In this document: positions 46,142 to 58,151 of the stretch, in pieces
How the letters are laid out: each line of letters starts with the position of its first letter
Numbering within the stretch: position 1 is the first letter of the stretch
Assembly (NCBI GenBank): GCA_963965975.1
Contig: OZ014413.1
Span: 3,234,001 to 3,298,000, forward strand
Direction: 5' to 3'
DNA length: 64,000 nt
Source of the DNA: Xestospongia bergquistia
Taxonomy: Eukaryota; Porifera; Demospongiae; Haplosclerida; Petrosiidae
The notes under the pieces: generated by a model
Told to the model about the DNA's origin: nothing
Database searches by the model: none
What the model saw: the letters and a program-made list of their open reading frames with translations, nothing else
Position numbers and translations under genes: made by a program

Positions 46142-47633
46142 AGAAAATATCTTGAATGATATTTTTGTGTTTGAGGACAGTATGCCAGGAAAACATAGGT
46201 GGATTTCTTGAAATATCTGAATTTTAGAACTGTAGAAAATAGAGTTTGATCATTCCTTAAAAGGCTTCAACTTCCACAAAGAAGTGCTTTAACTGTACAA
46301 ATCTATTACCTCAACAACCATTCCCATACATTGTCAATTACTTTAGTCATACAGTTCATATAGACCAGAATGAAAAGTTATCATGTTTTGTGTTATCTTG
46401 TGTGGACTGTTCATGGATTCAGTGAGAAAATAATAGCACTAGCACAATGCCAGTGAAGAAATATGTTACTATCTATGAGCATATATGCTTGTGAAAACAT
46501 TTAACGTCATGCAAAAAGTACCTTTATTCTCCATTGTTTAGGTGGTGATCATAGACCATGAAGTATAGGATAAAATTAGGTTGAGTATGAAACTGAGTGG
46601 GCATTGATGCTGTTCATGCAAAGTCAGCTTGGGCAATTCAATAACCACTTTATGTACAATCAACATCAAAACTTGTAGATGATAACATTAATTGGTTGGT
46701 ATTAATATTATATTGCTGTCTAGAATCATAGAGTGGAAGGATTGTGGCTTGAAGTAAATGATTGAGTTAACTATCCCTTGAAGGAAACTCTTATAAAAGT
46801 AATGGATATTTCTGAATTATATATGGACAATAAGTTACACAAGTATTGCATTTCTTGGTTCATGATTAGTGTGCATAATGCAGGCATCAAGTTATTTCAT
46901 GAGATACACATCTTTTACTTAGTATGTAATATGTATTGATTTTAAAACTCATTATCCATTGTAATATATAGGAATAAATGGGATCTTAAAAGGTATACCC
47001 AAGGAAAGAATGTTAAAGACAATAATGTAAAGCACATTGATCATTCACTTTTGCCAATATCCAGTCAGATTGTAGAACATTATAGAAAATGTGGACATAT
47101 CATTTGTCTTTGTCTTAATTAAAAACATTCTTTTATTGAGTACAACAGTGTGATGTGATGATATTTACATATTTGTCACATTTATATGTATAATTATTTA
47201 ACCCAACTGTTATATTGAAAATTGAAATCAATTTCTTCTTAAATTTATAAATTTTAAAAATCAAAAATACTGAAGATAAATAGAGTAGACTCTATTTTCT
47301 TTGGATCTATAAACATTTGGTTAAAATGGATATTTAGAAAAAACCTAATTTCCACAATCAATGTTCAATTTTTCTGAGAAGATATAAACTTGATGCATTA
47401 AAAATTTGAACTTCAATTTATATTCTAAAAATTTTTTTCTGCACTCAAAATTCAAAATTTATCGTACATGCTGATTGATATAAGAATTTATATTGAAATT
47501 TCATTATAAAAGAAACAGAATCAGTTTATTGAATTTTTAGATATTATTTAATTCTCAATTGAATTGAATAATATTTGAAACATGATCTGCTTCAATCTTG
47601 ATTTTATATTAAGTAACTTAACAATTGAATTCC
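46142..47633. other. Spacer with no supported gene
   Basis: AT-rich. From about 47,250 the text becomes rich in attgaa and aatttat words that lead into the minisatellite, possibly older degenerate units. Confidence 0.4.
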
Positions 47634-48107
47634 ACACTTCGATATTGGAACAACTAACTCTATATTGACTTTGATATTATATTGATTGCTTCTTTATTGG
47701 ATCAATTGGGGTTGATATTGGATCAATCAATTGTATATTGAATTAATCACTTAAATATTGACTTGATTTCTTCAAAATTGAATTCATCAATTCTATATCG
47801 AATCAATCTTTAATATTTAAATGATTGCTACTATATGGATTGATTGGGCTGATATTGGATCAATCAATTCTATATTGAATTAATAACTTTAATATTGACT
47901 TGATTTTGTCAATATTGTATCAATCAATTTAATATTGATTCAATCTCTTTACTATTGAATTAATTGCTTCAGTATTAGATCGATCAAAGTCTATATTGAA
48001 TAAGTCACGTTGATATTACATTGATTGTTTCTATATTGGATCAATCAATTCTATATTGAAGTAATCAGGTCAATATTGAATTGATCAAGTCGATATTGCA
48101 TCAAGAT
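47634..48107. repeat. 20-bp minisatellite
   Basis: About 24 imperfect copies of a 20-bp unit such as caattctatattgaattaat or tgtttctatattggatcaat. The fixed core is (a/t)tattg..t(c/g)aat. Unit length stays at 20 (rarely 19 or 21) across the array, although most copies differ in several positions. Confidence 0.75.
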
Positions 48108-48292
48108 AATGTAGTAAAGATCAATTATTAAACTATTTTGAAAAAATGGTACACTATCATACCTCTGTAATCTCCTCAGACACTTGTCATTTCTTTTTCA
48201 ATAAGTTTAGGATTAATAAATTATGCATATCATGTACTTTCTTATGTTGGATAAAATTAGGAAGAAGGAGAAAATATAACTAGTGTACTTAC

Positions 48293-48415
48293 ATTTTCCA
48301 TATCCACAAATGTCATGACAATACTAGCATCATAATTGACATAACTCATAAGATCAATGGAAATGTCATCAAGATGCTCATCATTTGTATCCTCTAAAGG
48401 CCTTGTCTCTTCCAT
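48293..48415 (-). CDS. Orphan exon candidate of 41 codons
   Basis: ATG at 48415 followed by an open acidic frame (MEETRPLEDTNDEHLDDISI, then MSYVNYDASIVMTFVDMEN) ending at a strong donor gtaagt in phase 0. No second exon was found; the minisatellite lies directly downstream. It could be the first exon of a lost or distant gene. No family recognised. Confidence 0.3.
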
Positions 48416-48479
48416 GAGATGATGACTGACTAGCATTGACTAAGATTTGGTAACCTTTCTATGTTGTCTCAAGAGAGGA

Positions 48480-49230
48480 CTAGAATATAATCCTATGAAG
48501 AAAGAGAAAATACAACAACAATAAACTGATGACAGGCATATTTGTCATTCCTTCTTATTCCTACCTAAAGTTATTGTTAGTTACAGTAGCAGATAACACT
48601 GTTGATCAATACACAAACTAATACACAATTTATATATGTACCTTATATTGAGGCAATAAGAAACATGAAACATTGTTATTTTAATAAGTGAAGTTATAAA
48701 CCATGACCATGTTCTTACTGACAAATAAAGGGTAAAACATTAAAGTTAACTAATCTCTTATCAAAAGTCGACAGACTATTGATAAACTTCAGGTTATCCC
48801 TACTAATAAAGACATTTAGATAACCAGTTTTACAAACTCAGAACAAACCTATGACACATAGTGAGAAAACATAAGTGTAAATATCCAACAATCATTCAAA
48901 TTCTTCATTATTCAGGAGTTAGCACATAAAATGACTATATAATCTAATCCAATAAGACCTGTGAACTTGAAACATACCAATACTGTAAGTAGTATGAGAG
49001 ACTTTCAATCCTGTTGCTGCAATCTCAATAATTAAATATTCTGGAGGCAAACTCTGTGTGCTCACGTGATGTATAGCATACTGACGTAGTATTCTAACTC
49101 TACACACACTCAGTTCACTCGTAATATACTTACTGAGTATATACTACGTCAGCATACTACAATTCACATGAGGATGTACAGCTTAAAATACAGACATTAC
49201 AGTTGCAAAATGTGAAGAGGAATCATACTA
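48480..49230. repeat. Segmental duplication, copy 2 (partner at 26120-27440)
   Basis: See the partner for the shared blocks. This copy is shorter, with internal deletions, and contains near-palindromic agtatactacgtcagcatac-type sequence around 49075-49165. Confidence 0.5.
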
Positions 49231-49257
49231 CCTTACAGTTTTGACATGTTTATAGTT

Positions 49258-49622
49258 CACAGATATTAATGGAGTAGCTTTATTTCTATAGGATCATATA
49301 TTAGACATCAGGATCTGGGCTCAAGACATCTATCTATCTCCTAATCTGGAGTGTAAGTTAACACAATACAATACTTGTTTACAATATCTCATAATGTATC
49401 TTTACTCTTTATTTCTGCATAATTTATATAGGATCATTGGATATCAATTAAGATCAGGGCTCAAGACATCCATCTATCTCCTATCTGTTAGTTACCAGTT
49501 AGCATACACTACTAGTTTACATTATCTCATTATATATTATTGCTCTTTTTTCTGTTTTATTTCTATAGCATCATTGGACATCAGGATCAGGGCTCAAAAT
49601 ATCTATCCAGCTGGGGTGTAAG
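49258..49622 (+). repeat. Three tandem exon-like repeats, about 150 bp each
   Basis: Units around 49288-49349, 49431-49487 and 49569-49618 each start after ttctatag or tatatag and share atcattggacatcaggatca and gggctcaagacatctatc, then gtaag or gttag. Units 1 and 3 are open and read LDIRI(W/R)AQ(D/N)IY; unit 2 has a stop. Intervening introns are also alike (tttacaatatctcat). Probably decayed tandem-duplicated exons of an unknown gene. Confidence 0.5.
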
Positions 49623-51224
49623 TAGACAATGAACACTGATAGTTTTAAATTATAACATGTAATGTAGTGATTGACAGTATTACATTTGACAGTATTATAT
49701 TTGGTACTATCACATAGTTGTGGTAAAAATTTGTGTAACTTAACTAAATTTTCCAATATATTATTCACAATTATATATTCTAGAACAGCAGACAAATGTG
49801 AGTAGAAAGAATGATTTTGACTAGAATACTATACAATTATATCCAGTAGAGTAAGGACAAAGGTAACTACATTATCAAGATAGATGACTAAGGAAGTCCC
49901 ATACAGCAAGTGAATAGTCTAATTGCCAGCCTCTTACATCCCAAGGCTTTACAACCTAGAGCATTAATTAAAAATGAAATATGGTCAAAATAAGCCACAC
50001 CCAAATTCTTAATGACTACTGAAACTTAATGTGTGGGTGTGGTTCTTGTGGTTAGGTATATATTTGTGGGGGTGGATATAGAATATCTCACTACCATTCT
50101 CTCATTATGTTTGCTAACCTTATCTCAAGACATAATATAGTTACCACTTACATTGTATCTAGTGTTTCTGGTTACTTATGGTTACCTCTGTTTACTAATA
50201 CTCTAATACATGTACATGTAAATTAATGAATCTCTTAATACTCTAGAGCAACAAACTAAAGTGAGTACATCATCTAAAGAGAAAACTTAAAAATCTTTAC
50301 CCAGCCCACATATACCCAAGCATGTTAGGAACTGAAAATGTTTAAAATTTATAAATAATTGTGAGGTGTTGTTTAAATAAGACATTTCACTTAATCTTAT
50401 TTTGCCTATTTTTACGCTTTTGTGTGAATTTGGTTAATTATTTTGAAGTACTTACTGCTTTAAAAATGTGATATAAAAGTGATAACTGTTGGGTCTTTGA
50501 TTCAATTTGCATCAGGAGACTATCTACCTTCAACAGTATGTAGGCACATTCCCAAGGACAGCAGAATAGTAGAACTCTTATATTCATTTATTGAAATGCC
50601 ATTAGCCTCAAAATTAGTTAAGGACTTTCACTTACTTAAATATGTAATAAAACTGTTTAGTATCAATATACATTTATAATTTCAACTATTTTTTTAGTAA
50701 TCACTTATTACTAACACCTTTAGACAACTTGATAAACACCTTTATTATAAACACCTTTAGACAAGTTGACACTTTTAAAAGTACAAAATGTAAACAAAAT
50801 AGGAATATCCCAATAATCCACATCCAATAATATAAGCAATAGTTAGTTAAGCCAGAATGTTGATTGTCACTTTAGTTTCTTATAGAGCATTATCATATAG
50901 TACATGATCCTACAACACAGCAAAATGTGATTTTGTACTTGACCTCTTGGCACTACTTAAGAAGAAAAAACATCATGTCATTCCTACATATTCAGTGTTA
51001 CTGCTTGCCTGATGGTCTGATACTATAGAATGACAACATTTTGTGTTATTTTTTAATTTTGTCATCTATGATGCACAGGTGGTCATTGATTACTTTCTAT
51101 AATGTCAGTGTAGTTATAGCAATCAACATTGTCATGATTACCTCATATGTAATACTCAATGAGCACAGTCATTAATATTGTCTAGGTCTATGAAAAGTGA
51201 TCTCTTTCAAATGATAGTGACAAC
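49623..51224. other. Spacer upstream of transporter 4
   Basis: Two similar mini-segments look like 14-bp exons: tctag|aacagcagacaaat|gtgagt at 49784-49803 and tctag|agcaacaaactaaa|gtgagt at 50246-50265. No complete gene was recognised. Confidence 0.3.
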
Positions 51225-52799
51225 ATGTCAACCTCTCAATTGGTCAAGAGAAATAATAGAGTCAAGAAATGGGATACAGGATTTTGTCATCGATTGCCTA
51301 TTGTTAAGTCCAAAAAAGCCACTCTTGTTCTAGTGTGGAGTATCTTGATGAGTATATTTGAAGTCTTCTTATTTCGTGTTGCTTTATTGTTCCTCTCAGT
51401 ACTCAAGAGACATTCATCCACAATGATTATGTCTAAAGGTTCCAATGACTTCTACTCTTTTATCTCCTTCGCTTATCCAATAGGTGGTCTGATAGCTGAT
51501 GTATACTATGGAAGATATCGTATTATTTCTTATGGAATATATATGGCTTTTTGTTCTTACATACTTATTGCTATTGGCTGCATATTATGGTATGTTAATG
51601 AAATTATGTGTCAAGTTTTCTTGTATATAGGATTGCTAGTATATGCAATAAGTTTAGCTGGTTTTCGATCAAATATTATCTTATTTAATATAGATCAACT
51701 TATTGGTGCTTCTGCTGATAAACTAAGTACTGTTATCTACTGGCATAACTTTGGACATGGCTTAAGTTTCATTACTGTCTTCTTCTTAGAATTGTTGACT
51801 CATTCAAGAGCACAATTAGCCATCACTCATTTCATAATTGCTGGCTTTGCTATTGGTACAATTGTCATTACACAGAATCTACTTAAACATTGGCTGGACA
51901 TTACTCCACAAACTACCAACCCTATCAAATTAATTGCTAAAGTACTTTATTATGCTAGAAAGAACAAATACCCAAGAAATCGTAGTGCCTTGACCTATTG
52001 GGAGAATGAAGTCCCTTCACGCCTAGACTTGGGTAAAGAGAAGTATGGAGGCCCATTCTCAGAGGAACAAGTAGAGGATGTCAAAACAGTACTACGGTTG
52101 ATTCCAATGTTGCTTTGTTTAGCAGGAATGATGATAGCTTGGGAAACATCTTTTAACCTTCTAATAGAAATTGAACCTTCATATGGTCATCTTAAAGATA
52201 TTGATACATTTCTATTAAGTGGTGGTTTGTTAGTACTTATTTCAACAGTCTTAATTCTCCTCTATCAGTTTCTAATGTACCCATGTTTATACAAATACAT
52301 TCAGAGTATGCTCTCTAGAATTAGATTTGGTCTAGTAATTGCTTCAATATCCTCTTTGTCCTATTTAGTGCTATATATTGTATGGTATTATCAAGACAGG
52401 TTTGTAAAGGATTCTTGCACATTTGCTAGTATTTCCAATAGTACCACTGATGCTTTAGTTACTGGTAATTACTGGATCCTTGTACCTATTGTAATTCATA
52501 GCTTTAGTTTTTTCATAATATATACTACATCCATGGAATTTACTATAGCACAGTCTCCTATGAATATGAGAGGACTTATGATTGGACTATGGTACACTAC
52601 CTATGGTGTTTGTCTAATAATTAATAACTATTTCTATGCTCCATTTATGTACCTTAAGTCAACTCCTCTTGGATGTGATTTCTACTATTTTCTTGCTAAG
52701 AGTATTGTTGTTGTATTTGTACTAGTTATATTTCTAGTGTTAGCTAAACGTTACAAGTTACGTATAAGAGAGAATGTTGTCAACATACATGAAATATAG
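51225..52799 (+). CDS. POT/SLC15-type transporter 4, C-terminus shifted
   Basis: Intronless, 524 residues, diverged relative of the 28-37 kb array. Landmarks: GGLIADVYYGRYRIISYGIY, FRSNIILFNIDQLIGASADK, TYWENEVPSRLDLGKEKYGG then PFSEEQVEDVKTVLRL, and MEFTIAQSPMNMRGLMIGLW. TM1 (FEVFLFRVALLF) lacks the exact ExxER spacing. It carries a longer basic N-terminus (MSTSQLVKRNNRVKKWDTGF). The frame ends at TAG right after NIHEI. A homologous tail (VEDHYERYIHQEELHMN and on to a TGA at 52886-52888) is readable in another frame just beyond, so a small indel has removed about 30 conserved cytoplasmic residues. Confidence 0.75.
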   Translation: MSTSQLVKRNNRVKKWDTGFCHRLPIVKSKKATLVLVWSILMSIFEVFLFRVALLFLSVLKRHSSTMIMSKGSNDFYSFISFAYPIGGLIADVYYGRYRIISYGIYMAFCSYILIAIGCILWYVNEIMCQVFLYIGLLVYAISLAGFRSNIILFNIDQLIGASADKLSTVIYWHNFGHGLSFITVFFLELLTHSRAQLAITHFIIAGFAIGTIVITQNLLKHWLDITPQTTNPIKLIAKVLYYARKNKYPRNRSALTYWENEVPSRLDLGKEKYGGPFSEEQVEDVKTVLRLIPMLLCLAGMMIAWETSFNLLIEIEPSYGHLKDIDTFLLSGGLLVLISTVLILLYQFLMYPCLYKYIQSMLSRIRFGLVIASISSLSYLVLYIVWYYQDRFVKDSCTFASISNSTTDALVTGNYWILVPIVIHSFSFFIIYTTSMEFTIAQSPMNMRGLMIGLWYTTYGVCLIINNYFYAPFMYLKSTPLGCDFYYFLAKSIVVVFVLVIFLVLAKRYKLRIRENVVNIHEI

Positions 52800-53837
52800 T
52801 TGAAGATCATTATGAGAGATATATACACCAGGAGGAATTGCATATGAATGAACAAGACAATTTATATGGGTCTATCAGTAGTGACTGAGAGGCCATTCAT
52901 TTATTGCAAGTAACTTTATTTCATATTAATTTAGCATTTGTTTATTTTATTCATCAATTACTTTGCATATATACTCAAAATTGTTTTCAATTGTTAATGT
53001 GATGTCATTACTATTATAGTTATTGTAGTTAATACATATTAACTTTGAAGTATATTTTTCAAGTCAATAATCTTACCAGCAAAATGTTATACATGTATAA
53101 ACTTAATATGTATGTAGAAATACTTCTGCTGTACATATAGTAGTATGTTTGTCATTCAGCTGGTCATGCATTCAGATGTTAGTCTGGGTTGTTGAGTTTT
53201 TTGTATACGTTTCTGTCTGTAACACAAATACACAAGTAGCAACATTGTTAATAATATGACAAACATCTGTTCAATATCAATATGTATTAACTACATATAC
53301 TTACAGCAAATATGTATGTTTGCAAAAGATGATGACATTACCAAAGAATAACTACACATTAAGTGATGTATTAGTAACACAAACAAAATACTACATCAAT
53401 AACAAGTAGATCATATAATTATTTTAGTTTAAAGAAAGTTTATAGACACTCAGTCATTACTGATAGAACAATATAACTTATTACGATGATTCATACATTT
53501 AGTTGATCATTGCATTACAAAATAGAGAGATAAGAACTGAAAGTTACATAAAACAAAGGAAAATGAAAAATTACCACTTGACAGCTTAACTAAAAATACT
53601 TAAAGTTCATATTAATACTGAAAGTTTATTGACTAGAAACATATATATTATGTCAATATTAGTATGCATTAACTACATAACTATAGTAATATATTAACAA
53701 GACCACATCAACAAAAAAAAACAATTTGATGATATACACTAAGTAATTGATTAATAAGACAAACAATGTTATATCAATAACAATCAAAAATTATTGCTTA
53801 CTTAAACTGATGAACAAACTCTAATGATACTTAATCA
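52800..53837. other. 3' flank of transporter 4 and spacer
   Basis: The first 90 bases encode the out-of-frame transporter tail. The remainder is AT-rich without a supported gene. Confidence 0.4.
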
Positions 53838-54860
53838 CTTCTTACAGACTCATATATACTATTGTAGTCATTCATATACAATTCCTCCTGTTGCATATAT
53901 TTCACACATCAGCTATAAGGCCACCTACTGGAAAACCAAGACGACAAAAGAGTAGAGTTCATCAGAGCCTTTTGATATAATCATTGTCGGTGAATGTCTC
54001 TTTTGTACTGAGAGGAACAATAAAGCAACACAAAATAAGAAAACTTTATATCCTTTAGAGGACCACGCCTATTTTAATGATTTCACTTAAAAACCACAAG
54101 ATTCTAGAAAAAAGCCGGAGTTAATTGATGAAAACAACCAGTGTACGTATGCTTCAATTTCTGTTTTCACAATAGCAAATTGCTTTAGACCATCAACGAC
54201 TAATGTATGTTTGTAGTTCTTGCCTACAGGACCACTTCTATGGACACTTGAGTGCTGTGCTTAGCAACGAGTACAGGCTTGTAGTTTTGTAACCTTTTCA
54301 ACTTGCGTAATTATGCGAACATATCATATCTGAAAACTACTATACATTAGCTTGAGTCAAACATGGTATTTTTAAAACATTCATGTTAACACAACAACTT
54401 GTAGGACTCCACTATCCAGTTCTGCATCGCAACTACAGTCATAATCGTAACTGCTCTCTCACTCTCTTTTTTAATATCAGAGCGATTTTCAAAATTCTGA
54501 TGAAAGTTTTTGTTGTTCTATAGTAGTAATTATGTAAGATTATATTGATAACCCTTCTATGGAAAAATAAAGTTAAAACGTATAAAATAAGATACGTTTT
54601 TAATTAACATTCCACATGTCTCAATATTGTGACAGTGGTTTTATAATGAAGGTGGGCGTGTCACGAATTTGTGACAGTGGTCCTCTAAGGGATATATACT
54701 CATCAAGATGCTCCACACTAGAACAAGAGTAACTTTTTTGGATTTAACAATAGGCAATTGATGACAAATTCGCTTATATCATTTCTTGATTGTATTATTC
54801 ATCTTGATTAATTGAGAGGTTGCACTAGATCTCTTATTACTATCACTACAAAGAGATCAC
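53838..54860 (-). pseudogene. Transporter 4-like pseudogene, deleted and interrupted
   Basis: In transcription order it shows the transporter 4 start region (caacctctcaatt, atcaattgcctattgttaa, gtgtggagcatcttgatgag; 54860-54697), then an inserted element (54051-54692), the next coding part (tgttgctttattgttcctct to ggtggccttatagctgatgt; about 54040-53935), and a jump directly to the tail (caacaggaggaatt...; 53900-53838). About 1.2 kb of the coding sequence between TM2 and the C-terminus is deleted. It is inverted relative to transporter 4. Confidence 0.65.
54051..54692. mobile_element. Inverted-repeat element inserted in the transporter pseudogene
   Basis: Ends tcctttagaggaccac (left) and, on the complement of the right end, tcccttagaggaccac. 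Flanking tata occurs on both sides (54047-54050 and 54693-54696), a clean 4-bp target duplication. The coding frame of transporter 4 allows the insertion point to be placed exactly. No transposase inside. Confidence 0.65.
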
Positions 54861-56606
54861 TGTTCATATGCTGACAGAAAATTGGCAAATATTCTCACAA
54901 AGCATAGAAGAATTCATTAAAGATGATGAACCATGATAAAAATTATTGTTATATATAATTATATATACAATGACAATCTGAGAAATATATAATCAATGAC
55001 AAACAACTAGTGTCATCATAATGGTAGGAATTGAAAACAGCATAAGAAGTTTATGCATCTTGTTATATTGTCTACTTCATTGTTTTATGTTACCATGATT
55101 GCTTGTAACGTAGAACAATAAATATATAAAATTTTCCTCAAGTTATGTATTCTGTAATATCTTAAGTTCACGATGTGCACATGAAATGACATGGTTTGTG
55201 TGTGGTCTGTTATGCAGTGTTTGGACTTGATTGTGTTATCAATGTCAAAAACAATTTCCCATTCAAATGTCAAAGAGAAAATGTCTGCATGTGACAGAAA
55301 CAGAGCTAACATACATTTGACCCAAAATCCCTCATGATGATAGTCTTGAGCAGTACAATACTTTCTGTAATGAAACAAAGGAATCATCTACACTATCTAA
55401 TGTCATCATCACTCTCACTAAATTTATCTTGACTCCCAGCTATGAGCTTGAATTTAGTACATTTTTACATAATGTTGTGTGAGGAAAGGGCACTAAAATG
55501 GCTCGTTAATGAAGAGAGAAGAATTTGGACTTTAAAAGGTATATTTTCAATGGAAAAGGATACAACAGAGACATGGTACTAAGACAGATTCCTTGCTAAC
55601 AGATTTGAGTAAGACTGATGAAAAACTTCCCCCCTAAAACAACCTCCCAAAATTTAGAACAAATTGGTCAGAAGTACTTTCCACTCATATTGTAAGTGCA
55701 GCACATTCGTCTGCAGGAAGTCAAGATGCTTGACCTATATATAGTCTTGTTTCACAAGAAGACATGATTAGAAGTAGTCCATGTTTAATATATTATATGT
55801 TGCTATGACTGCTTCTCATAAACAGTAGTCAAATTAATCTATTGTAGACAATGACTTGCATTATTGTACATAGGGAAGACTGGCCAAATATTGAGAAATA
55901 GAAGGAACCATTGACACACCATCAGGACAGTAAAACAGACATTTTCTGGTAGTGGATCATTTCTCTTGTCAGGGACACTCTAAGAAAGACCTTAAGATCT
56001 TTGTCCTTAAGAGCAACCCTCAAAATGATGGCATTTACAACAGCTAAACTGACTAAAATTTTTTTAGTAGTAACTAGTTAAGATATTGAGATTGTTTGAT
56101 AAATACAGTAGTTTAAGCTTAATGTCTTTAAAATTTAAAAAGTGTTATAGAAGATGTATCACTATTAAGGATAACCACAAAAGAAGTTTTGAATCTTTTG
56201 GACTCTTGTTGATTGAAAGATCTCCTATAGAGTGGTTTCACTTGAAAGGATAACAATTTTTTGATGTGTGATACATCTTATAAAGCAAGAAAATGCCAAA
56301 TAAAATTTTAATTCAAAAGAATAGAATGACTAGTACTGACAGGGTGATAATTCCATAGATTCATATGACACGTACCCTCTGTTTTTGCTAATTACCAATT
56401 TAAACAACTACTATGACTGTATGTATACACAATCATGTCCATGCATACAGAAAGGACATAGGAATATGACTGACAATGACTTTTTGTCAAAAATTAAAGT
56501 GAGACAAAAAATTCAATTAAAAAAGTTGTATTTGATATATAATAGTAATCAATGAAGACAAGAGAAAATTTTTAAAAAAATTTACAAAAATTCACCGAAC
56601 ATTACT
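54861..56606. other. Spacer between the transporter pseudogene and transporter 5
   Basis: No supported gene; an open - strand stretch at 55085-55387 has no splice or family signal. Confidence 0.4.
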
Positions 56607-58151
56607 TTAATCTGAGGACTCAAGTGATAGTCCCATTTGTTTCCTGTACTCTACTTCCTGTTCAATGTATCTGTCATAATGTTCCTCAGCTATCAAATGT
56701 ACATTGACTACATTCTCCCTCACTCGTAACTTGTAATACTTAGCAAGTACCAGATACACTATCAGTATGACAAAAATTATTATGCTTTTAAAGATAAAAT
56801 AGTAAAGATTTTGACAGATAATATCTCCTTCACATTGGAAAGGATATTTACCATTGATACTGATCACATATCCAAGTCCAAATGCTGCATACCATAGTCC
56901 AATCATAAATCCTCTCATATCATGAGGAGACTGAGCAATTGTAAATTCCAAAGATGTTGGAAAAATTAAAGCAAAGGACATTCCAAACAAAATTTGAGGG
57001 ACAATAATAGCTGGATATGAATTAGTATTTAATTGAAAGTGATCCTTACAAACAAGCATGATGACATAGTAAAGTGGAGTTAATAAAGCAAAAACCAAAC
57101 CCAGACCAATTCTCTTAAGCATACTTGGAATATATTTATTAAAACATGGATGTATTATCAGTTGATGCAATAGTAGAATAACTATAACAATTATAAACTG
57201 TAATGAGTTATTTAATAAAAAGCATGAAATGAACTTCAAGCCTTTGTCTAAACTAGAAAAGCTATTCCATCTTGTCTCTTCTGCACAACATAAACCCACT
57301 ATACTAATGAGTAATGGTGTTAATCTTATAATTGTTTTGACATCCTCTACCTGCTCCTCTGAGAAAGGTCCTCCATACTTTTCCTTACCCAGTTCTAATC
57401 GAGAAAGGTAGTCCTCCTCCCAGTAGGTCAAGGCACTTCGATTCCTTGAGTACTTGTTCTTTCTGGCATAGTTGATTACTTTACCAATCAGCTTTATAGG
57501 GTTGGTAATCTGAGGTGTTGTGTCTAAATGATGTTTAAAGAGATAGTTAGTGATAAGAACTGTAGACACAGCAACACCTGATATAACATAGCACACGATA
57601 ATAAACTCCTTGATAAGACATTGTCCAATTTCAATAAGAACATACACAACTGGTATACTCACAGAGTCCCAATAGATTATAGTACTCAGTTCATCAGCTG
57701 AAGCTCCAATAGCTTGGTCAATATTAAACTGGATAATATTGGACCGAAAACTACAGTATCCAATAACTTGTAAAATATAAACAAGACCCAAAAGAATTAA
57801 AATAGGTAGTTCTAACATGAAATATATTTTAACAAATAAAATTAAGCCACCAATTAACCAAGACACAAACGAGAAGTGTACACCAGCAATAATGGATATA
57901 TATCTACCAGTCTTTATATCAGCAAATAATCCAAACAGAGGGTATAAGAAATATGTTACACAATATATAATATCAAAGAAGGCATACAAACTTTTGTCAT
58001 GTTGCACATGGATATCAATGTAAGTAGTTAATGCAAAATACCTTAATAAACTAACTTGAGCATACATCAAAGCATTCCATAGAATAATAAGCAGTATATT
58101 TCCAGAACTCACACATCCAATCCTTTTCTTATTATAAGTTAACTGCTTCAT
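56607..58151 (-). CDS. POT/SLC15-type transporter 5
   Basis: Intronless, 514 residues, opposite strand to the others. Landmarks: GLFADIKTGRYISIIAGVHF, FRSNIIQFNIDQAIGASADE, RNRSALTYWEEDYLSRLELG then YGGPFSEEQVEDVKTIIRL, and LEFTIAQSPHDMRGFMIGLW. The TM1 region (AQVSLLRYFALTTY) lacks the acidic ExxER pair. The cytoplasmic end VHLIAEEHYDRYIEQEVEYR then KQMGLSLESSD matches copies 1 and 2 closely, so this is the best outside reference for the intact C-terminus of the family. Aligns more closely with the 28-37 kb array than with transporter 4. Confidence 0.8.
   Translation of the reverse strand: MKQLTYNKKRIGCVSSGNILLIILWNALMYAQVSLLRYFALTTYIDIHVQHDKSLYAFFDIIYCVTYFLYPLFGLFADIKTGRYISIIAGVHFSFVSWLIGGLILFVKIYFMLELPILILLGLVYILQVIGYCSFRSNIIQFNIDQAIGASADELSTIIYWDSVSIPVVYVLIEIGQCLIKEFIIVCYVISGVAVSTVLITNYLFKHHLDTTPQITNPIKLIGKVINYARKNKYSRNRSALTYWEEDYLSRLELGKEKYGGPFSEEQVEDVKTIIRLTPLLISIVGLCCAEETRWNSFSSLDKGLKFISCFLLNNSLQFIIVIVILLLHQLIIHPCFNKYIPSMLKRIGLGLVFALLTPLYYVIMLVCKDHFQLNTNSYPAIIVPQILFGMSFALIFPTSLEFTIAQSPHDMRGFMIGLWYAAFGLGYVISINGKYPFQCEGDIICQNLYYFIFKSIIIFVILIVYLVLAKYYKLRVRENVVNVHLIAEEHYDRYIEQEVEYRKQMGLSLESSD

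Noticed and set aside
47634-48107. CRISPR-like regular array
   Set aside because: Units are contiguous 20-bp minisatellite copies without distinct repeat and spacer parts, in an animal genome.
50479-50679. 66-codon + frame MITVGSLIQFASG
   Set aside because: No splice sites, motif or paralogue; length is within chance in this AT-rich DNA.
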